The notes beneath the pieces were generated by a model that did not search any database, had not been told where the DNA came from, and saw only the letters and a program-made list of their open reading frames with translations. A stretch of 64,000 nucleotides of DNA. Source: Massilia sp. Root335. Lineage in GTDB: Bacteria; Pseudomonadota; Gammaproteobacteria; Burkholderiales; Burkholderiaceae_D. The stretch covers positions 62,291 through 126,290 of the forward strand of contig NZ_LMCY01000052.1 of assembly GCF_001425685.1 (NCBI RefSeq). The letters are read 5' to 3'. The translations under genes and the position numbers were made by a program. Of the stretch, positions 51,471-63,493 are shown in pieces; position 1 is the stretch's first letter, and each line of letters starts with the position of its first letter.

Positions 51471-52010
51471 ATGAACAAATTCCTCTCCACCCTCGCGTGC
51501 GCCCTGCTGGCTTCGTCGGCCTGGGCGCAGACCACCGCCGGCACGCCGCCGATCGGCCAGGCCGTATCCGGCAACAACACCACCGCCGCGGGCGTGTCCG
51601 GCACCGGCCTGCGCACGGACGGCACGGCCAATACGCGCTCGAAGCACGGCGACACGGGACGGCAGGCGGCCGGCGTCGACCGCGCGGGCAGGGTCGTCGG
51701 CAAGAGCACGGCCGTGATCAACCCGGCGCGCGGCAAGGCCGACAATGTGAATGCCCAGGCGACCAACACGACGGCGCCCGACAGCACGGCGGCCGACGCG
51801 CCGGCCACCGGCGGACGCGGCGCGCCCGGCACGAAGGCCGAGACCGAAGTCATGAAGGCGAACGCGCGCGCCGTGAAGGACGTGCCGGGCAGCCGCATGA
51901 AGACGGAAAGCTCGTCCAGGGCGACCGAGAAGAAACGCGCCGAATCGAAGCGCAAGGGCGCCGCGAAAGCGGCCGCACGCGCGCACGGGACGGACGGCAG
52001 CGGTTCTTGA
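51471..52010 (+). CDS. Exported low-complexity protein A
   Basis: 179 aa. A signal peptide (MNKFLSTLACALLASSAWA) is followed by a hydrophilic, Ala/Gly/Thr/Lys-rich chain with no domain. The N-terminal part carries TTAG, SGNNTTAAGVSGTG, and the C-terminal half is basic (ATEKKRAESKRKGAAKAAARAHG). Probably disordered. Its signal peptide and start resemble those of the next exported protein (MNKLLATLIAGLFATSVYAQT), so the two may be related. Function unknown. Confidence 0.7.
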   Translation: MNKFLSTLACALLASSAWAQTTAGTPPIGQAVSGNNTTAAGVSGTGLRTDGTANTRSKHGDTGRQAAGVDRAGRVVGKSTAVINPARGKADNVNAQATNTTAPDSTAADAPATGGRGAPGTKAETEVMKANARAVKDVPGSRMKTESSSRATEKKRAESKRKGAAKAAARAHGTDGSGS

Positions 52011-52173
52011 TGGCAGAAAGATCTGGTCACAAATTGGATGGTGGCCGGTATGTACTGCGTGCGCTGGCGAACAGAGCGCCGGACCGCCGAAGCCTATTCT
52101 GATGGCTCGAGTTAACAAAAACATACGGCGCGTCGTTGCGCCTTCTCACCATACTCACTTCAGGAGAACCACC

Positions 52174-52707
52174 ATGAATAAACTGCTCGCTACCCTGATC
52201 GCCGGCCTGTTCGCCACCTCGGTCTATGCGCAGACCGCGACCGCACCGGCGACCCCGGTCACGACCACCGACACGACGATGTCGTCGGGCCAGAGCGGCA
52301 CCGCCGGCATGACGTCGACCGGCGACGCCAAGGCCGACAAGAAGATCAACAAGGCGGACGAGAAGGAAGCCAAGGAGGTCTCGAAGCAGGACGAGAAGAT
52401 CAGCAAGGCCACCGCCAAGGCCAACGAGAAGAAGGCCAAGGCACAGGGCAAGGCCGAGAAGAAGATCGCCAAGGCCAACGAGAAGGTCGCCAAGGCTGAT
52501 CCGGAAGACAAGGCCAAGGCCAGCGCCAAGGCCGAGGAAAAGACCGCCGACGCCAATTACGACGCCCAGAAGACCATGATCAAGGCCGATGAAAAGGCCC
52601 AGAAGAAGATCGTGGACGCCAACGCCGATAAAGCCAAGGCCCACGCCAAGGCCAACGAAAAGCGCGCCGAAGCCGCGGCCGAAGCGCACAAGGACGCCGC
52701 CAAGTAA
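52174..52707 (+). CDS. Exported Lys/Ala-rich helical-repeat protein B
   Basis: 177 aa, ATG at 52174 with CAGGAGAACC SD (the open frame upstream is not conserved-looking). A signal peptide is followed by a Thr-rich segment and then a long run of Ala-Lys-Glu-Asp repeats (for example ADKKINKADEKEAKEVSKQDEKISKATAKANEKKAKA). It should form a continuous charged alpha-helix or coiled coil. Function unknown; similar proteins in Oxalobacteraceae are annotated only as hypothetical. Ends with a strong terminator. Confidence 0.75.
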   Translation: MNKLLATLIAGLFATSVYAQTATAPATPVTTTDTTMSSGQSGTAGMTSTGDAKADKKINKADEKEAKEVSKQDEKISKATAKANEKKAKAQGKAEKKIAKANEKVAKADPEDKAKASAKAEEKTADANYDAQKTMIKADEKAQKKIVDANADKAKAHAKANEKRAEAAAEAHKDAAK

Positions 52708-52752
52708 CCGGCCTCCCGCAGGGACGGGGCGACCCGTCCGCAGCATCGAAAA

Positions 52753-52777
52753 CGGACCCGCGTGCGGGTCCGTTTTT
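52753..52777 (+). terminator. Rho-independent terminator after protein B
   Basis: Perfect 8-bp stem (CGGACCCG with CGGGTCCG, loop CGTG) followed by five T residues, 46 bases after the stop. Confidence 0.92.
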
Positions 52778-53281
52778 CATTGGCGGTCCGTTTCGTGGCC
52801 CGGGCGACGCCCGCGTTGCGGTGCGTTTTGTGCATGCATATAAAAGTTGATTAGCCTTTGATTTTGCTCATGTTTTTTGCTCATTGTTGTTTTTATGAAC
52901 ATTAAATATTTGTAATGTTGCGCTTCTTGCGAGCCCATCTGTGTCTGCGTACACTCGGTTTCTCAACACTTTGCTTACATTTCATTACAAATTCCATCGG
53001 AGGAGTTGGACGATGCAAAGTTCGCCAGTCTGTCCGCATCGGTTTGTCCTCCACGCTTCGCGAGCGCATGTGCGATTACGCCTGCGCTGATCCACCACCT
53101 TACTGAATCGATGAATTCCGCCGCGGGATCGCTGGGCGGAGTTTGCAAGGCATTCGAGCGCCGGGACGTGTCACGTCCGTCGCTGGGATAGGTCGCCCGC
53201 CCAGGCCACAAGCCTGGCAGGCGGTCGCTGGACAGCCCTATACGGGCGCATTTCTATAAAAACCTTTATGAAGGAAAAATA
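52778..53281 (+). promoter_or_regulatory. AT-rich island and structured leader of the EXO-like gene
   Basis: This 504-base gap starts with an AT-rich stretch (about 52830-52990), unlike the rest of the window, with repeated TTTTGCTCAT-like words. Then comes a GC-rich segment with a near-consensus SD (GGAGGAG, 52999-53005) seven bases before ATG 53013, which opens a 25-codon frame to 53090. A hairpin-rich stretch (CAGGC/GCCTG near 53195-53215) and an AT-rich region with the EXO-like SD (GAAGGAAAAAT) follow. It could hold a promoter, a small leader peptide and a 5-prime RNA structure; no known riboswitch was recognised. Confidence 0.4.
53013..53090 (+). CDS. Possible 25-residue leader peptide
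   Basis: Reads MQSSPVCPHRFVLHASRAHV and onwards to TGA at 53088-53090, preceded by an excellent SD at ideal spacing. It is basic and has no predicted domain. It may be a regulatory leader for the EXO-like gene 191 bases downstream, or a chance frame. Confidence 0.3.
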   Translation: MQSSPVCPHRFVLHASRAHVRLRLR

Positions 53282-54214
53282 ATGAAATTAAGCCGCAAAC
53301 TCAGCCTGTTGACCGTCAGCCTCGCCTATGCGTTCGCAGCGCATGCCCAGACCGTAAAAGAAACGCCGAACTCCCAATTCAGGCCTACCGGCAAGGGTTG
53401 GGGCGAACTCGACAACGTCGCTACCGCGGCATCGAACGGGAAGGCAGGCGGCGGTGCCGGCACGCGGAGCAACCTGTCCTATCACGGCGGACCGGTGATG
53501 ACCGCGCCCAAGAACCTGTACTACATCTGGTACGGTTCGCAATGGGATGCCGCGTCGCAGAACGTGCTGACCAACATCGGCCAGCATCTCGGCGGTTCGC
53601 CTTACTTCAACATCAACACCACGTATTACAACGCCGCCGGCGCGACTGTGCAGAACAGCCTGGCCCTTGCCGGCACCACGACCAACAGCGGCACCTACGG
53701 TACCCAGCTGAGCGACGCGAATATCGCGTCGATCGTGTCCGATGCGATCACGTCGGGCAAATTGCCGGCCGACGCGAACGGCATCTATGTGGTGCTGACC
53801 GACCATTCGACCACCGCGACGTCCGGTTTCTGCACGCAATATTGCGGATGGCACGACCACACCACGATCAGCGGCAAGGACATCAAGTACGCCTTCGTGG
53901 GCAATGCGGAAACCCAGTGCGCGTCGTCTTGCGGCGCCACCAGCCCGAGCCCGAACAATACGCCGGGCGCGGACGGCGCGGCGAGCGTGCTGGCGCACGA
54001 AGTGGAAGAGGCGACGACCGATCCGGCCTTGAACGCCTGGTATTCGAACCTCGACGGGCAGGAGAATGCCGACAAGTGCGCCTGGAACTTCGGCACGACG
54101 TCGACCGCATCGAACGGCGCCAAGTACAACCAGACGTTCGGCACGATGAAGTATCTGATCCAGCAGAACTGGCTGATTGCCAGCACCCAGCGTTGCGTGC
54201 AGCATTACCCCTGA
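53282..54214 (+). CDS. Exported EXORDIUM/PHI-1-like protein
   Basis: 310 aa with a signal peptide (MKLSRKLSLLTVSLAYAFAAHAQT). The mature part matches the phosphate-induced protein 1 (EXO, PF04674) family known from plants: LSYHGGPVMTAPKNLYYIWYGSQW, SGFCTQYCGWHDHTTI, SVLAHEVEEATTDPALNAWYSNLDGQENADKCAWNFG. It has six Cys, so up to three disulfides, and a HEVEE motif that recalls but does not prove a metal site. Plant EXO proteins act in cell-wall growth; bacterial members are sparsely described. A good SD and the following folding-factor genes make it a plausible main product of this locus. Confidence 0.85.
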   Translation: MKLSRKLSLLTVSLAYAFAAHAQTVKETPNSQFRPTGKGWGELDNVATAASNGKAGGGAGTRSNLSYHGGPVMTAPKNLYYIWYGSQWDAASQNVLTNIGQHLGGSPYFNINTTYYNAAGATVQNSLALAGTTTNSGTYGTQLSDANIASIVSDAITSGKLPADANGIYVVLTDHSTTATSGFCTQYCGWHDHTTISGKDIKYAFVGNAETQCASSCGATSPSPNNTPGADGAASVLAHEVEEATTDPALNAWYSNLDGQENADKCAWNFGTTSTASNGAKYNQTFGTMKYLIQQNWLIASTQRCVQHYP

Positions 54215-54317
54215 GCGGCGGCTGCTTGAATCGCATCCTGAGCTGAGTACGCGGCGGCCGTGGACACGTCCGCGGCCGCTGCCTTTCTTTCTGCATTCTT
54301 CCTTTTGTGTCGAGCAT

Positions 54318-54839
54318 ATGAATCGATTCCTGATTGCGCTAAGCATGCTGGCGGCGTTCGGCGGCGCGCTCGCGGCGGAGCAGGCGACGCCGAGCGGCCG
54401 CGGTGCGGTCGTGACGCCGACCCGCAATGTCCTCATCTTCACCAAGCTTGAAAACGACTGGTTCGATGCCATCCAGCGCCATGACGCCCAGGCGATCAGG
54501 CGCTACGTCACGGACGATTTCGAGATCCGCTCAAGCCCTGTCCCCGGTGTCCCCACCGCGCTAGCCGATGCCCTGGGCCAGTGGTCCCGGCAGCCGGCGA
54601 TGCATGCGTCGGTTGCCCAGATGGCGGTACACGAGTATGGCGACCTGATGCTCGTGAGCTTCAAGTGGACGCTCGCCGAAGGCGACGCGGCCCGGTCCTA
54701 TTTTGTCGTCGATGCCTGGAAGCGCGCCGGCACCGACTGGAAGGCCGCGGTGCGCTACGCCGCGCCGGTGGACGAGAATGCGGCCGCCGTGCCGGGCACC
54801 GTCGTTCCCGATATCCAGTCGCTGCGCAAGAAGCCTTGA
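54318..54839 (+). CDS. Exported NTF2-like (DUF4440/SnoaL-type) protein
   Basis: 173 aa. A signal peptide (MNRFLIALSMLAAFGGALA) is followed by an NTF2-like domain (about 40-160): FTKLENDWFDAIQRHDAQAIRRYVTDDFEIRSSPVPGVP, YGDLMLVSFKWTLAEGDAARSYFVVDAWKRAGTDWKAAVRYAAPV. These cone-shaped domains bind small ligands or catalyse diverse reactions. The next gene starts 5 bases after its stop. No catalytic residues are evident. Confidence 0.82.
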   Translation: MNRFLIALSMLAAFGGALAAEQATPSGRGAVVTPTRNVLIFTKLENDWFDAIQRHDAQAIRRYVTDDFEIRSSPVPGVPTALADALGQWSRQPAMHASVAQMAVHEYGDLMLVSFKWTLAEGDAARSYFVVDAWKRAGTDWKAAVRYAAPVDENAAAVPGTVVPDIQSLRKKP

Positions 54840-54844
54840 GCGTC

Positions 54845-55567
54845 ATGGCTTCACTGTTCGACAGTAAAACGGCGATCGGCCTGGCGTGCATTGCCGCGGC
54901 GGCGATCGGTGCCGGGTCGGTGGTCTGGCTGCGCGGCGGGGGCGCGGCGCCTGCTGCGGCCCCCGCCGCGCAGCGCGCCGGCTGGGATGGGCCGGTCGGT
55001 CCGGGCGGCGTCGCCGCCGAGCATGTGCCGGGCAGCGTGGACGACACGTCATTGACGGACGGTGCCGGCAACCTGCGGGTCGACCCCGCGTTGCGCACGC
55101 TGTTCGACGGCTACCTGGCGCAGCCCGGCGGCGCCGCCCAATTGCACGCTTACCTGAACAGCCGCCTCGCGCCGCCGGCACGCGGCCAGGCCGGCGACCT
55201 CGCCGACGCCTACCAGCGTTATCTGCAAGCCGAAAAGGAATTGCGCGCGCAGGTGCGCTTCACCCGGCCCGACCCGTCCGGCCTGAGCGACCAGCAGGTG
55301 GCGCAAATGCTGGCCTGGCAGCAGGAGCGGGCCCACCTGCGCGAGCGCATGCTGGGCACGACCGCGGCGCAAGCCTGGTTCGGCGCCGCCGACGGCGAGT
55401 GCATGAGCGCACTGGAGGACTGGCGCAAGATGCGCGCGCCGCCCGGCGCCGAGGAAGTGGATTCGAACGAGCTGCGCGCGCGCCGGGTGCACGGCGCGGT
55501 GCTGGAGCAGGGCCGCAACGAACGCGCGCAGTCATGCGCGAGCCGCCTGATGGCTGGGGCGGAGTAA
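54845..55567 (+). CDS. Lipase-specific foldase (Lif/LipB)-like protein, short
   Basis: 240 aa. An N-terminal TM (about 10-30) and an Ala/Pro-rich linker are followed by a domain resembling the lipase chaperone family (PF03280): GSVDDTSLTDGAGNLRVDPALRTLFDGYLAQPGGAAQLHAYLNSRLAPPARGQAGDLADAYQRYLQAEKELRAQ and ERAHLRERMLGTTAAQAWFG. Canonical foldases are about 340 residues, so the C-terminal part is missing or shortened. No lipase gene is in the window. Coupled between the NTF2-like gene and dsbC. Confidence 0.72.
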   Translation: MASLFDSKTAIGLACIAAAAIGAGSVVWLRGGGAAPAAAPAAQRAGWDGPVGPGGVAAEHVPGSVDDTSLTDGAGNLRVDPALRTLFDGYLAQPGGAAQLHAYLNSRLAPPARGQAGDLADAYQRYLQAEKELRAQVRFTRPDPSGLSDQQVAQMLAWQQERAHLRERMLGTTAAQAWFGAADGECMSALEDWRKMRAPPGAEEVDSNELRARRVHGAVLEQGRNERAQSCASRLMAGAE

Positions 55568-55587
55568 CGATATTCTGGAGCGAGACG

Positions 55588-56304
55588 ATGAAAAACATCA
55601 TGGCGCTGGCCGCCGCGCTGGCCGTGACGGCTTGGGCGCAGGCCGAAACGCCGGACGAGGCGCGCGTCCACAAACTGGTGGAGCCGCGCATGGGCAGCAA
55701 TGTGAAGGTCGACGCGGTCAGCAAGACCGGCTACGGCGGCCTGTACGAGATACGCGCGGGCGCCGACATCTTTTATACGGATGCGAATGCGCGCTATATG
55801 TTCGTGGGGAAGATCGTCGACCTCACGACGCTGCAGGACCTCACGCGCGCGCGCGCCGACGAGCTGGCGGCGATCCGCTTCGCCGACCTGCCGCTGGAGA
55901 TGGCGATCAAGACCGTCAAGGGCAACGGCCAGCGCGTGATGGCCGTGTTCGAGGATCCGAACTGCCCGTACTGCCGCAAGCTGCACAAGACGCTGGGCGA
56001 GATCGACAACGTGACCGTCTACACGTTCCTGCTGAATATCCTGTCGGACGATTCGGCCGCCAAGTCGAAGAACATCTGGTGCGCGCCCGACCGTTCGCTC
56101 GCCTGGCAGCAGTGGATGACGGAGGCGAAACCGGCTCCCGGCGCGCCTGCCGCCTGTGTCACGCCGAACGAGCAGGTGCTGGCGCTTGGCCGCAAGCTGC
56201 ACGTGCAGGGCACGCCGACGATTTATTTCGCGGACGGCTCGCGCAGCGGCAGCGGCTTCGACGCGGCCACGCTGGAGTCGCGCCTGCGCCACGCGCACCA
56301 GTAA
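55588..56304 (+). CDS. dsbC: Thiol:disulfide interchange protein DsbC
   Basis: 238 aa. Periplasmic disulfide isomerase. A signal peptide (MKNIMALAAALAVTAWAQA) is followed by an N-terminal dimerisation domain (about 22-90), a linker and a thioredoxin-fold domain with the active site DPNCPYCRKLHKTL (CPYC) near residue 128. Later Cys residues (NIWCAP, PAACVTP) form the structural disulfide. The C-terminal HVQGTPTIYFADGSRSGSGFDAATLESRL is standard. The end of the gene is duplicated 65 bp further downstream. Confidence 0.94.
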   Translation: MKNIMALAAALAVTAWAQAETPDEARVHKLVEPRMGSNVKVDAVSKTGYGGLYEIRAGADIFYTDANARYMFVGKIVDLTTLQDLTRARADELAAIRFADLPLEMAIKTVKGNGQRVMAVFEDPNCPYCRKLHKTLGEIDNVTVYTFLLNILSDDSAAKSKNIWCAPDRSLAWQQWMTEAKPAPGAPAACVTPNEQVLALGRKLHVQGTPTIYFADGSRSGSGFDAATLESRLRHAHQ

Positions 56305-56379
56305 GCCTTCCGTCGAAGCCGCCGAGGCGGAGATCACAGTCGACGCGCCTGCGCCAGGCGCACCAGTAAGCCTTCCGTC
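56279..56379. repeat. Direct duplication of the dsbC 3-prime end
   Basis: A 36-base segment covering the last codons and stop of dsbC (56279-56314) recurs at 56344-56379 with one mismatch. The copy leads straight into the REP-like element, so the duplication and the element probably arose together. Confidence 0.85.
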
Positions 56380-56532
56380 ATCCCCGCGCAGGCGGGGACC
56401 CAAGTTTGCGTGATCGGTTACGAACTTGGGCCCCGGCCTGCGCCGGGGCGACGATCAAAAGGCCTGCGCCGGGGCGACGATCAAAAGGCCAGCGCCGGGG
56501 CGACGATCAAAAGGCCTGCGCCGGGGCGACGA

Positions 56533-56535
<3 letters not shown>
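56376..56535. repeat. REP-like element, copy 5, with a 26-bp tandem array
   Basis: A complete palindromic unit (56376-56453) is followed by a 26-bp tandem repeat, GGCCTGCGCCGGGGCGACGA plus TCAAAA, at 56435-56460, 56461-56486, 56487-56512 (one change) and 56513-56535 (partial). The last unit supplies the TGA stop of parC (56533-56535, minus strand). Confidence 0.9.
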
Positions 56536-58872
<2,337 letters not shown>

Positions 58873-58893
58873 ATGTGTTGTTCGTTCATGCAA

Positions 58894-58978
58894 ACTTGGG
58901 TTCCCGCCTGCGCGGGAACGACGGTTTTAAAGCCAACGCACTCGATACGTCGTCCCTGCGAAGGCAGGGACCCAATTT
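58894..58978. repeat. REP-like element, copy 6 (reverse arm order)
   Basis: AACTTGGGTTCCCGCCTGCGCGGGAACGACGGT then CGTCGTCCCTGCGAAGGCAGGGACCCAAT, between parC and parE (both minus). Same arm order as copy 4. Confidence 0.85.
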
Positions 58979-58996
58979 CATGCGGCGCGTCCGTTA

Positions 58997-60997
<2,001 letters not shown>

Positions 60998-61117
60998 GCT
61001 TGATCTTCAATCATTCGAATGCTGCGCATTCTATCTTGTCGGGCGGAAAATAAGCGACTTCACGCCCCAGGATGCGCTTTGTACCGGGGGGCGGAATACG
61101 GGGTGCTGGCGAAACAA

Positions 61118-61133
61118 CTGTATGGAAATACAG
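61118..61133. promoter_or_regulatory. LexA-type SOS box
   Basis: CTGT-ATGGAAAT-ACAG, an exact CTGT-N8-ACAG palindrome flanked by AA and TA, close to the E. coli/betaproteobacterial LexA consensus. It lies in the 305-base gap between divergent parE (start 60997) and the amidotransferase gene (start 61303); nothing else was recognised in that gap. Confidence 0.6.
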
Positions 61134-61302
61134 TATTTTTGCCTGTTAAGCGCAAGTTTGCAAGTGCTCATTGCACGGATTGCCAAGACGGCTGCATCCC
61201 GGCATCCTGTTCATATGGGGCGGCGGGGCGAGATTTCGTAACAAAACGACATTTTTTCTAAATCCGAATCGTGCGCGACCGTCGCAAGGATATATTGAGA
61301 TC

Positions 61303-62304
61303 ATGGCTTTGGACAATGACAAGCACGCTAACAAACCTGGCGAACCCGCGACCGCATCCGACGCGCCGGAGGACGGCCCGTCGGGACCGCCGCGCGTGCC
61401 CGACCGGCGCGCCGCGGGCGGCGGGTCGCGCTACCTGCGCACGGACGACACGGCGCTGAACCTGGCCGGCCGCGTGCTGCGCTCGCGCTGGCGCGCGCTG
61501 GCCGATAAATTCAATCGCGACTTCATGCGGCGCACGCTGCGCATCGGCGTCTCTGCCCGCATCTTCCATCCGGAAGCGGGCGCGACGGGCCTGCGCAGCA
61601 AGAACCTGCAATATCTCGAGGAATCGATCGCGCAATGGGTGATGTCGCGCGACGTGCTCGTGTTCATGGTGCCGACCGTGAACACGAACGGGCTGCTCCA
61701 CCCCAGCAACATCACGATGCGTCATTACGCGCGCCACCTGGACGGCCTCGTGCTGCAGGGCGGGGCGGACGTGTCGCCGATGACGTATTCCGAAACGCCG
61801 ACCCGGCCCGAGTGGAGCGGCGACCGCGCGCGCGACGTCTACGAACTGGAACTGCTGCACGAATTCGTCGACGCCGGCAAGCCCGTGCTGGGCATCTGCC
61901 GCGGCTGCCAGCTGATCAACGTCGCGTTCGGCGGCACCTTGTACCAGGACGTCGCGACGAACGTCCCCGGCGCCCAGCCGCACGTGCACGACGTCTACGA
62001 CGCCCACCGCCACGCGATCGTGTTCCCGCAGGGATCGTCGCTGCGCAAGATGTTTCCCAAGCACGAGCACGCCGTCGTGAATTCGATCCACCACCAGGCC
62101 GTCAAGGACCTGGGGCGCGACATCCACGTGGAAGCGATGTCGGAGCCGGACGGCGTCGTCGAGGCGATCCGCTACCAGCGCGCCCCGTTCGTGATGGGCC
62201 TGCAGTGGCATCCGGAATTCCACCGCGCCACCGGCGGCGACCTGCTCGACTGCACGCCCGTGCTGGACGAGTTCCTGCGCGCGGCGCGCGAGACGCGGCT
62301 GTAA
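61303..62304 (+). CDS. Class I glutamine amidotransferase, gamma-glutamyl-gamma-aminobutyrate hydrolase-like (PuuD-like)
   Basis: 333 aa. The ATG at 61303 is preferred; the frame is open upstream with weak coding character. A hydrophilic 70-residue N-terminal extension precedes the class I amidotransferase domain: VLQGGADVSPMTYSE, the nucleophile elbow VLGICRGCQLINVAFGGTLYQD, HHQAVKDLG and LQWHPEFH (His and Glu of the triad). PuuD relatives hydrolyse gamma-glutamyl-GABA in putrescine breakdown. No other puu genes are nearby. Confidence 0.88.
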   Translation: MALDNDKHANKPGEPATASDAPEDGPSGPPRVPDRRAAGGGSRYLRTDDTALNLAGRVLRSRWRALADKFNRDFMRRTLRIGVSARIFHPEAGATGLRSKNLQYLEESIAQWVMSRDVLVFMVPTVNTNGLLHPSNITMRHYARHLDGLVLQGGADVSPMTYSETPTRPEWSGDRARDVYELELLHEFVDAGKPVLGICRGCQLINVAFGGTLYQDVATNVPGAQPHVHDVYDAHRHAIVFPQGSSLRKMFPKHEHAVVNSIHHQAVKDLGRDIHVEAMSEPDGVVEAIRYQRAPFVMGLQWHPEFHRATGGDLLDCTPVLDEFLRAARETRL

Positions 62305-62757
62305 TCACAGCGGCAACGGCCGGCCCTGGACGATGTTTTTCATCACGAGGGTCGAGGTCAGCCGCAATACGTTCGGCAACGTCGACAGGCTGTCGTCGTA
62401 CAGCTTCTGGAATGCCGCCAGGTCCGTCGTGATCACGTTCAGGATGTAGTCCGGATCGCCGAACAGGCGCTGCGCCTGGATGATTTCAGGCACGCCCGGG
62501 ACGGATTCCTCGAACGTGCGCACGCTGTCCCTGTCGGTCGCGCGCAGCGTGACGAACACGATGGCCGAGAAATTGAGTCCCACGGCCGCCGGATCGATGG
62601 TCGCCCGGTAGTCGGAAATCACCCCCGCCTCTTCCAGGGCCCGTACGCGCCGGTGGCAGGGCGACAGGCTCAACCCGATGCGTTCGCCCAGGTCGGTGAG
62701 GGAAAGTCGCCCGTCCTGCTGGAGTTGCGCAAGAATCTTTCGGTCATAGTCATCCAT
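62305..62757 (-). CDS. Lrp/AsnC-family transcriptional regulator
   Basis: 150 aa. N-terminal winged helix (MDDYDRKILAQLQQDGRLSLTDLGERIGLSLSPCHRRVRALEEAGVI) and a C-terminal RAM (amino-acid-binding) domain (SAIVFVTLRATDRDSVRTFEESVPGVPEIIQAQRLFGDPDYILNVI). The ATG at 62757 starts this standard N-terminus; the frame is open upstream through the LysE gene but not conserved. Divergent from a LysE-type exporter, the classic arrangement for regulation of amino-acid export. Its stop is immediately after the amidotransferase stop. Confidence 0.95.
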   Translation of the reverse strand: MDDYDRKILAQLQQDGRLSLTDLGERIGLSLSPCHRRVRALEEAGVISDYRATIDPAAVGLNFSAIVFVTLRATDRDSVRTFEESVPGVPEIIQAQRLFGDPDYILNVITTDLAAFQKLYDDSLSTLPNVLRLTSTLVMKNIVQGRPLPL

Positions 62758-62838
62758 TCGGAAGATATTGCCTGATCCATCAACTTTTGGGCAATGGTTA
62801 GGGAGCACATTTTCTTCACGACGCAGTAATCTTTGGGC

Positions 62839-63456
62839 ATGAATACCCATACGCTCCTGCTGTTTTCCGCAACCGTGCTGCCGTTGGTCTGTACGCCCGG
62901 CCCGGACATGCTGTTCATCGCTTCCCAGGCGGTTTCGGGCGGGACGCCGGCCGGGCTCCGCGCCACGACGGGCGTGTTGTCCGGATATTGCGTCCATTCC
63001 CTTCTGGTGGCGCTCGGCCTCGCCGCCGTGGTCGCGGCGTCACCGATCCTGTTCGAGGCGATCCGGTGGGCCGGCATCACGTACCTGATCTACCTGGCCT
63101 GTAAACTGATCCGGGCAGCGCTGCGCCCCGGCGATCTCGTCGTTCCCCACGGACAGGCCGGCAACCAGCTCTACAAGGGATTCCTGACCTCGCTGCTCAA
63201 CCCGAAAGGAATGATGGTCTATATCGCCATCCTGCCCCAGTTCATGGACCGGCAGGGCGGCAATGCGACGCTGCAGGCGATCGTCCTGTCGGCGGCCTTC
63301 CTGTTCTGGTGCGCGGTCGTGTACTACGCGCTGTGTTTTGCCCTGGGCCGGGTCGGACGGGGCCGGCTCAGCGACACGCGGCGCCGGCTGATCGACGGCT
63401 CGGCCGGCGGCATGGTCCTGGTGGCGGCGGGCTTCATGGCGCTGGTCCGTCAATAG
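62839..63456 (+). CDS. LysE-family amino-acid exporter
   Basis: 205 aa with about six TM segments. Family phrases: LLLFSATVLPLVCTPGPDMLFIASQAVSGG, TGVLSGYCVHSLLVALGLAAVVAASPILFEAIRWAGITYLIYLACKLIRAA, KGFLTSLLNPKGMMVYIAILPQF. Members export Lys/Arg, homoserine lactones, threonine or other amino acids. Divergent from the Lrp-type regulator. Confidence 0.94.
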   Translation: MNTHTLLLFSATVLPLVCTPGPDMLFIASQAVSGGTPAGLRATTGVLSGYCVHSLLVALGLAAVVAASPILFEAIRWAGITYLIYLACKLIRAALRPGDLVVPHGQAGNQLYKGFLTSLLNPKGMMVYIAILPQFMDRQGGNATLQAIVLSAAFLFWCAVVYYALCFALGRVGRGRLSDTRRRLIDGSAGGMVLVAAGFMALVRQ

Positions 63457-63493
63457 GCGACGGATTCCGCTTGCGTTCGTCCGCGTACCGAGG

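Noticed and set aside
51395..52102. Plus-strand frame of 235 codons overlapping the first low-complexity exported protein
   Set aside because: It is Arg/Gly/His-rich, lacks a signal or domain and overlaps a frame with a clear signal peptide and SD.
53100..53281. Leader before the EXO-like gene as a c-di-GMP or cobalamin riboswitch
   Set aside because: The conserved riboswitch core strings are not present in the right order; only generic hairpins were seen.
54886..56304. 472-codon frame ending in DsbC that could suggest a fusion
   Set aside because: The first 234 codons are an out-of-frame reading of the foldase-like gene; a signal peptide and SD mark the true DsbC start at 55588.
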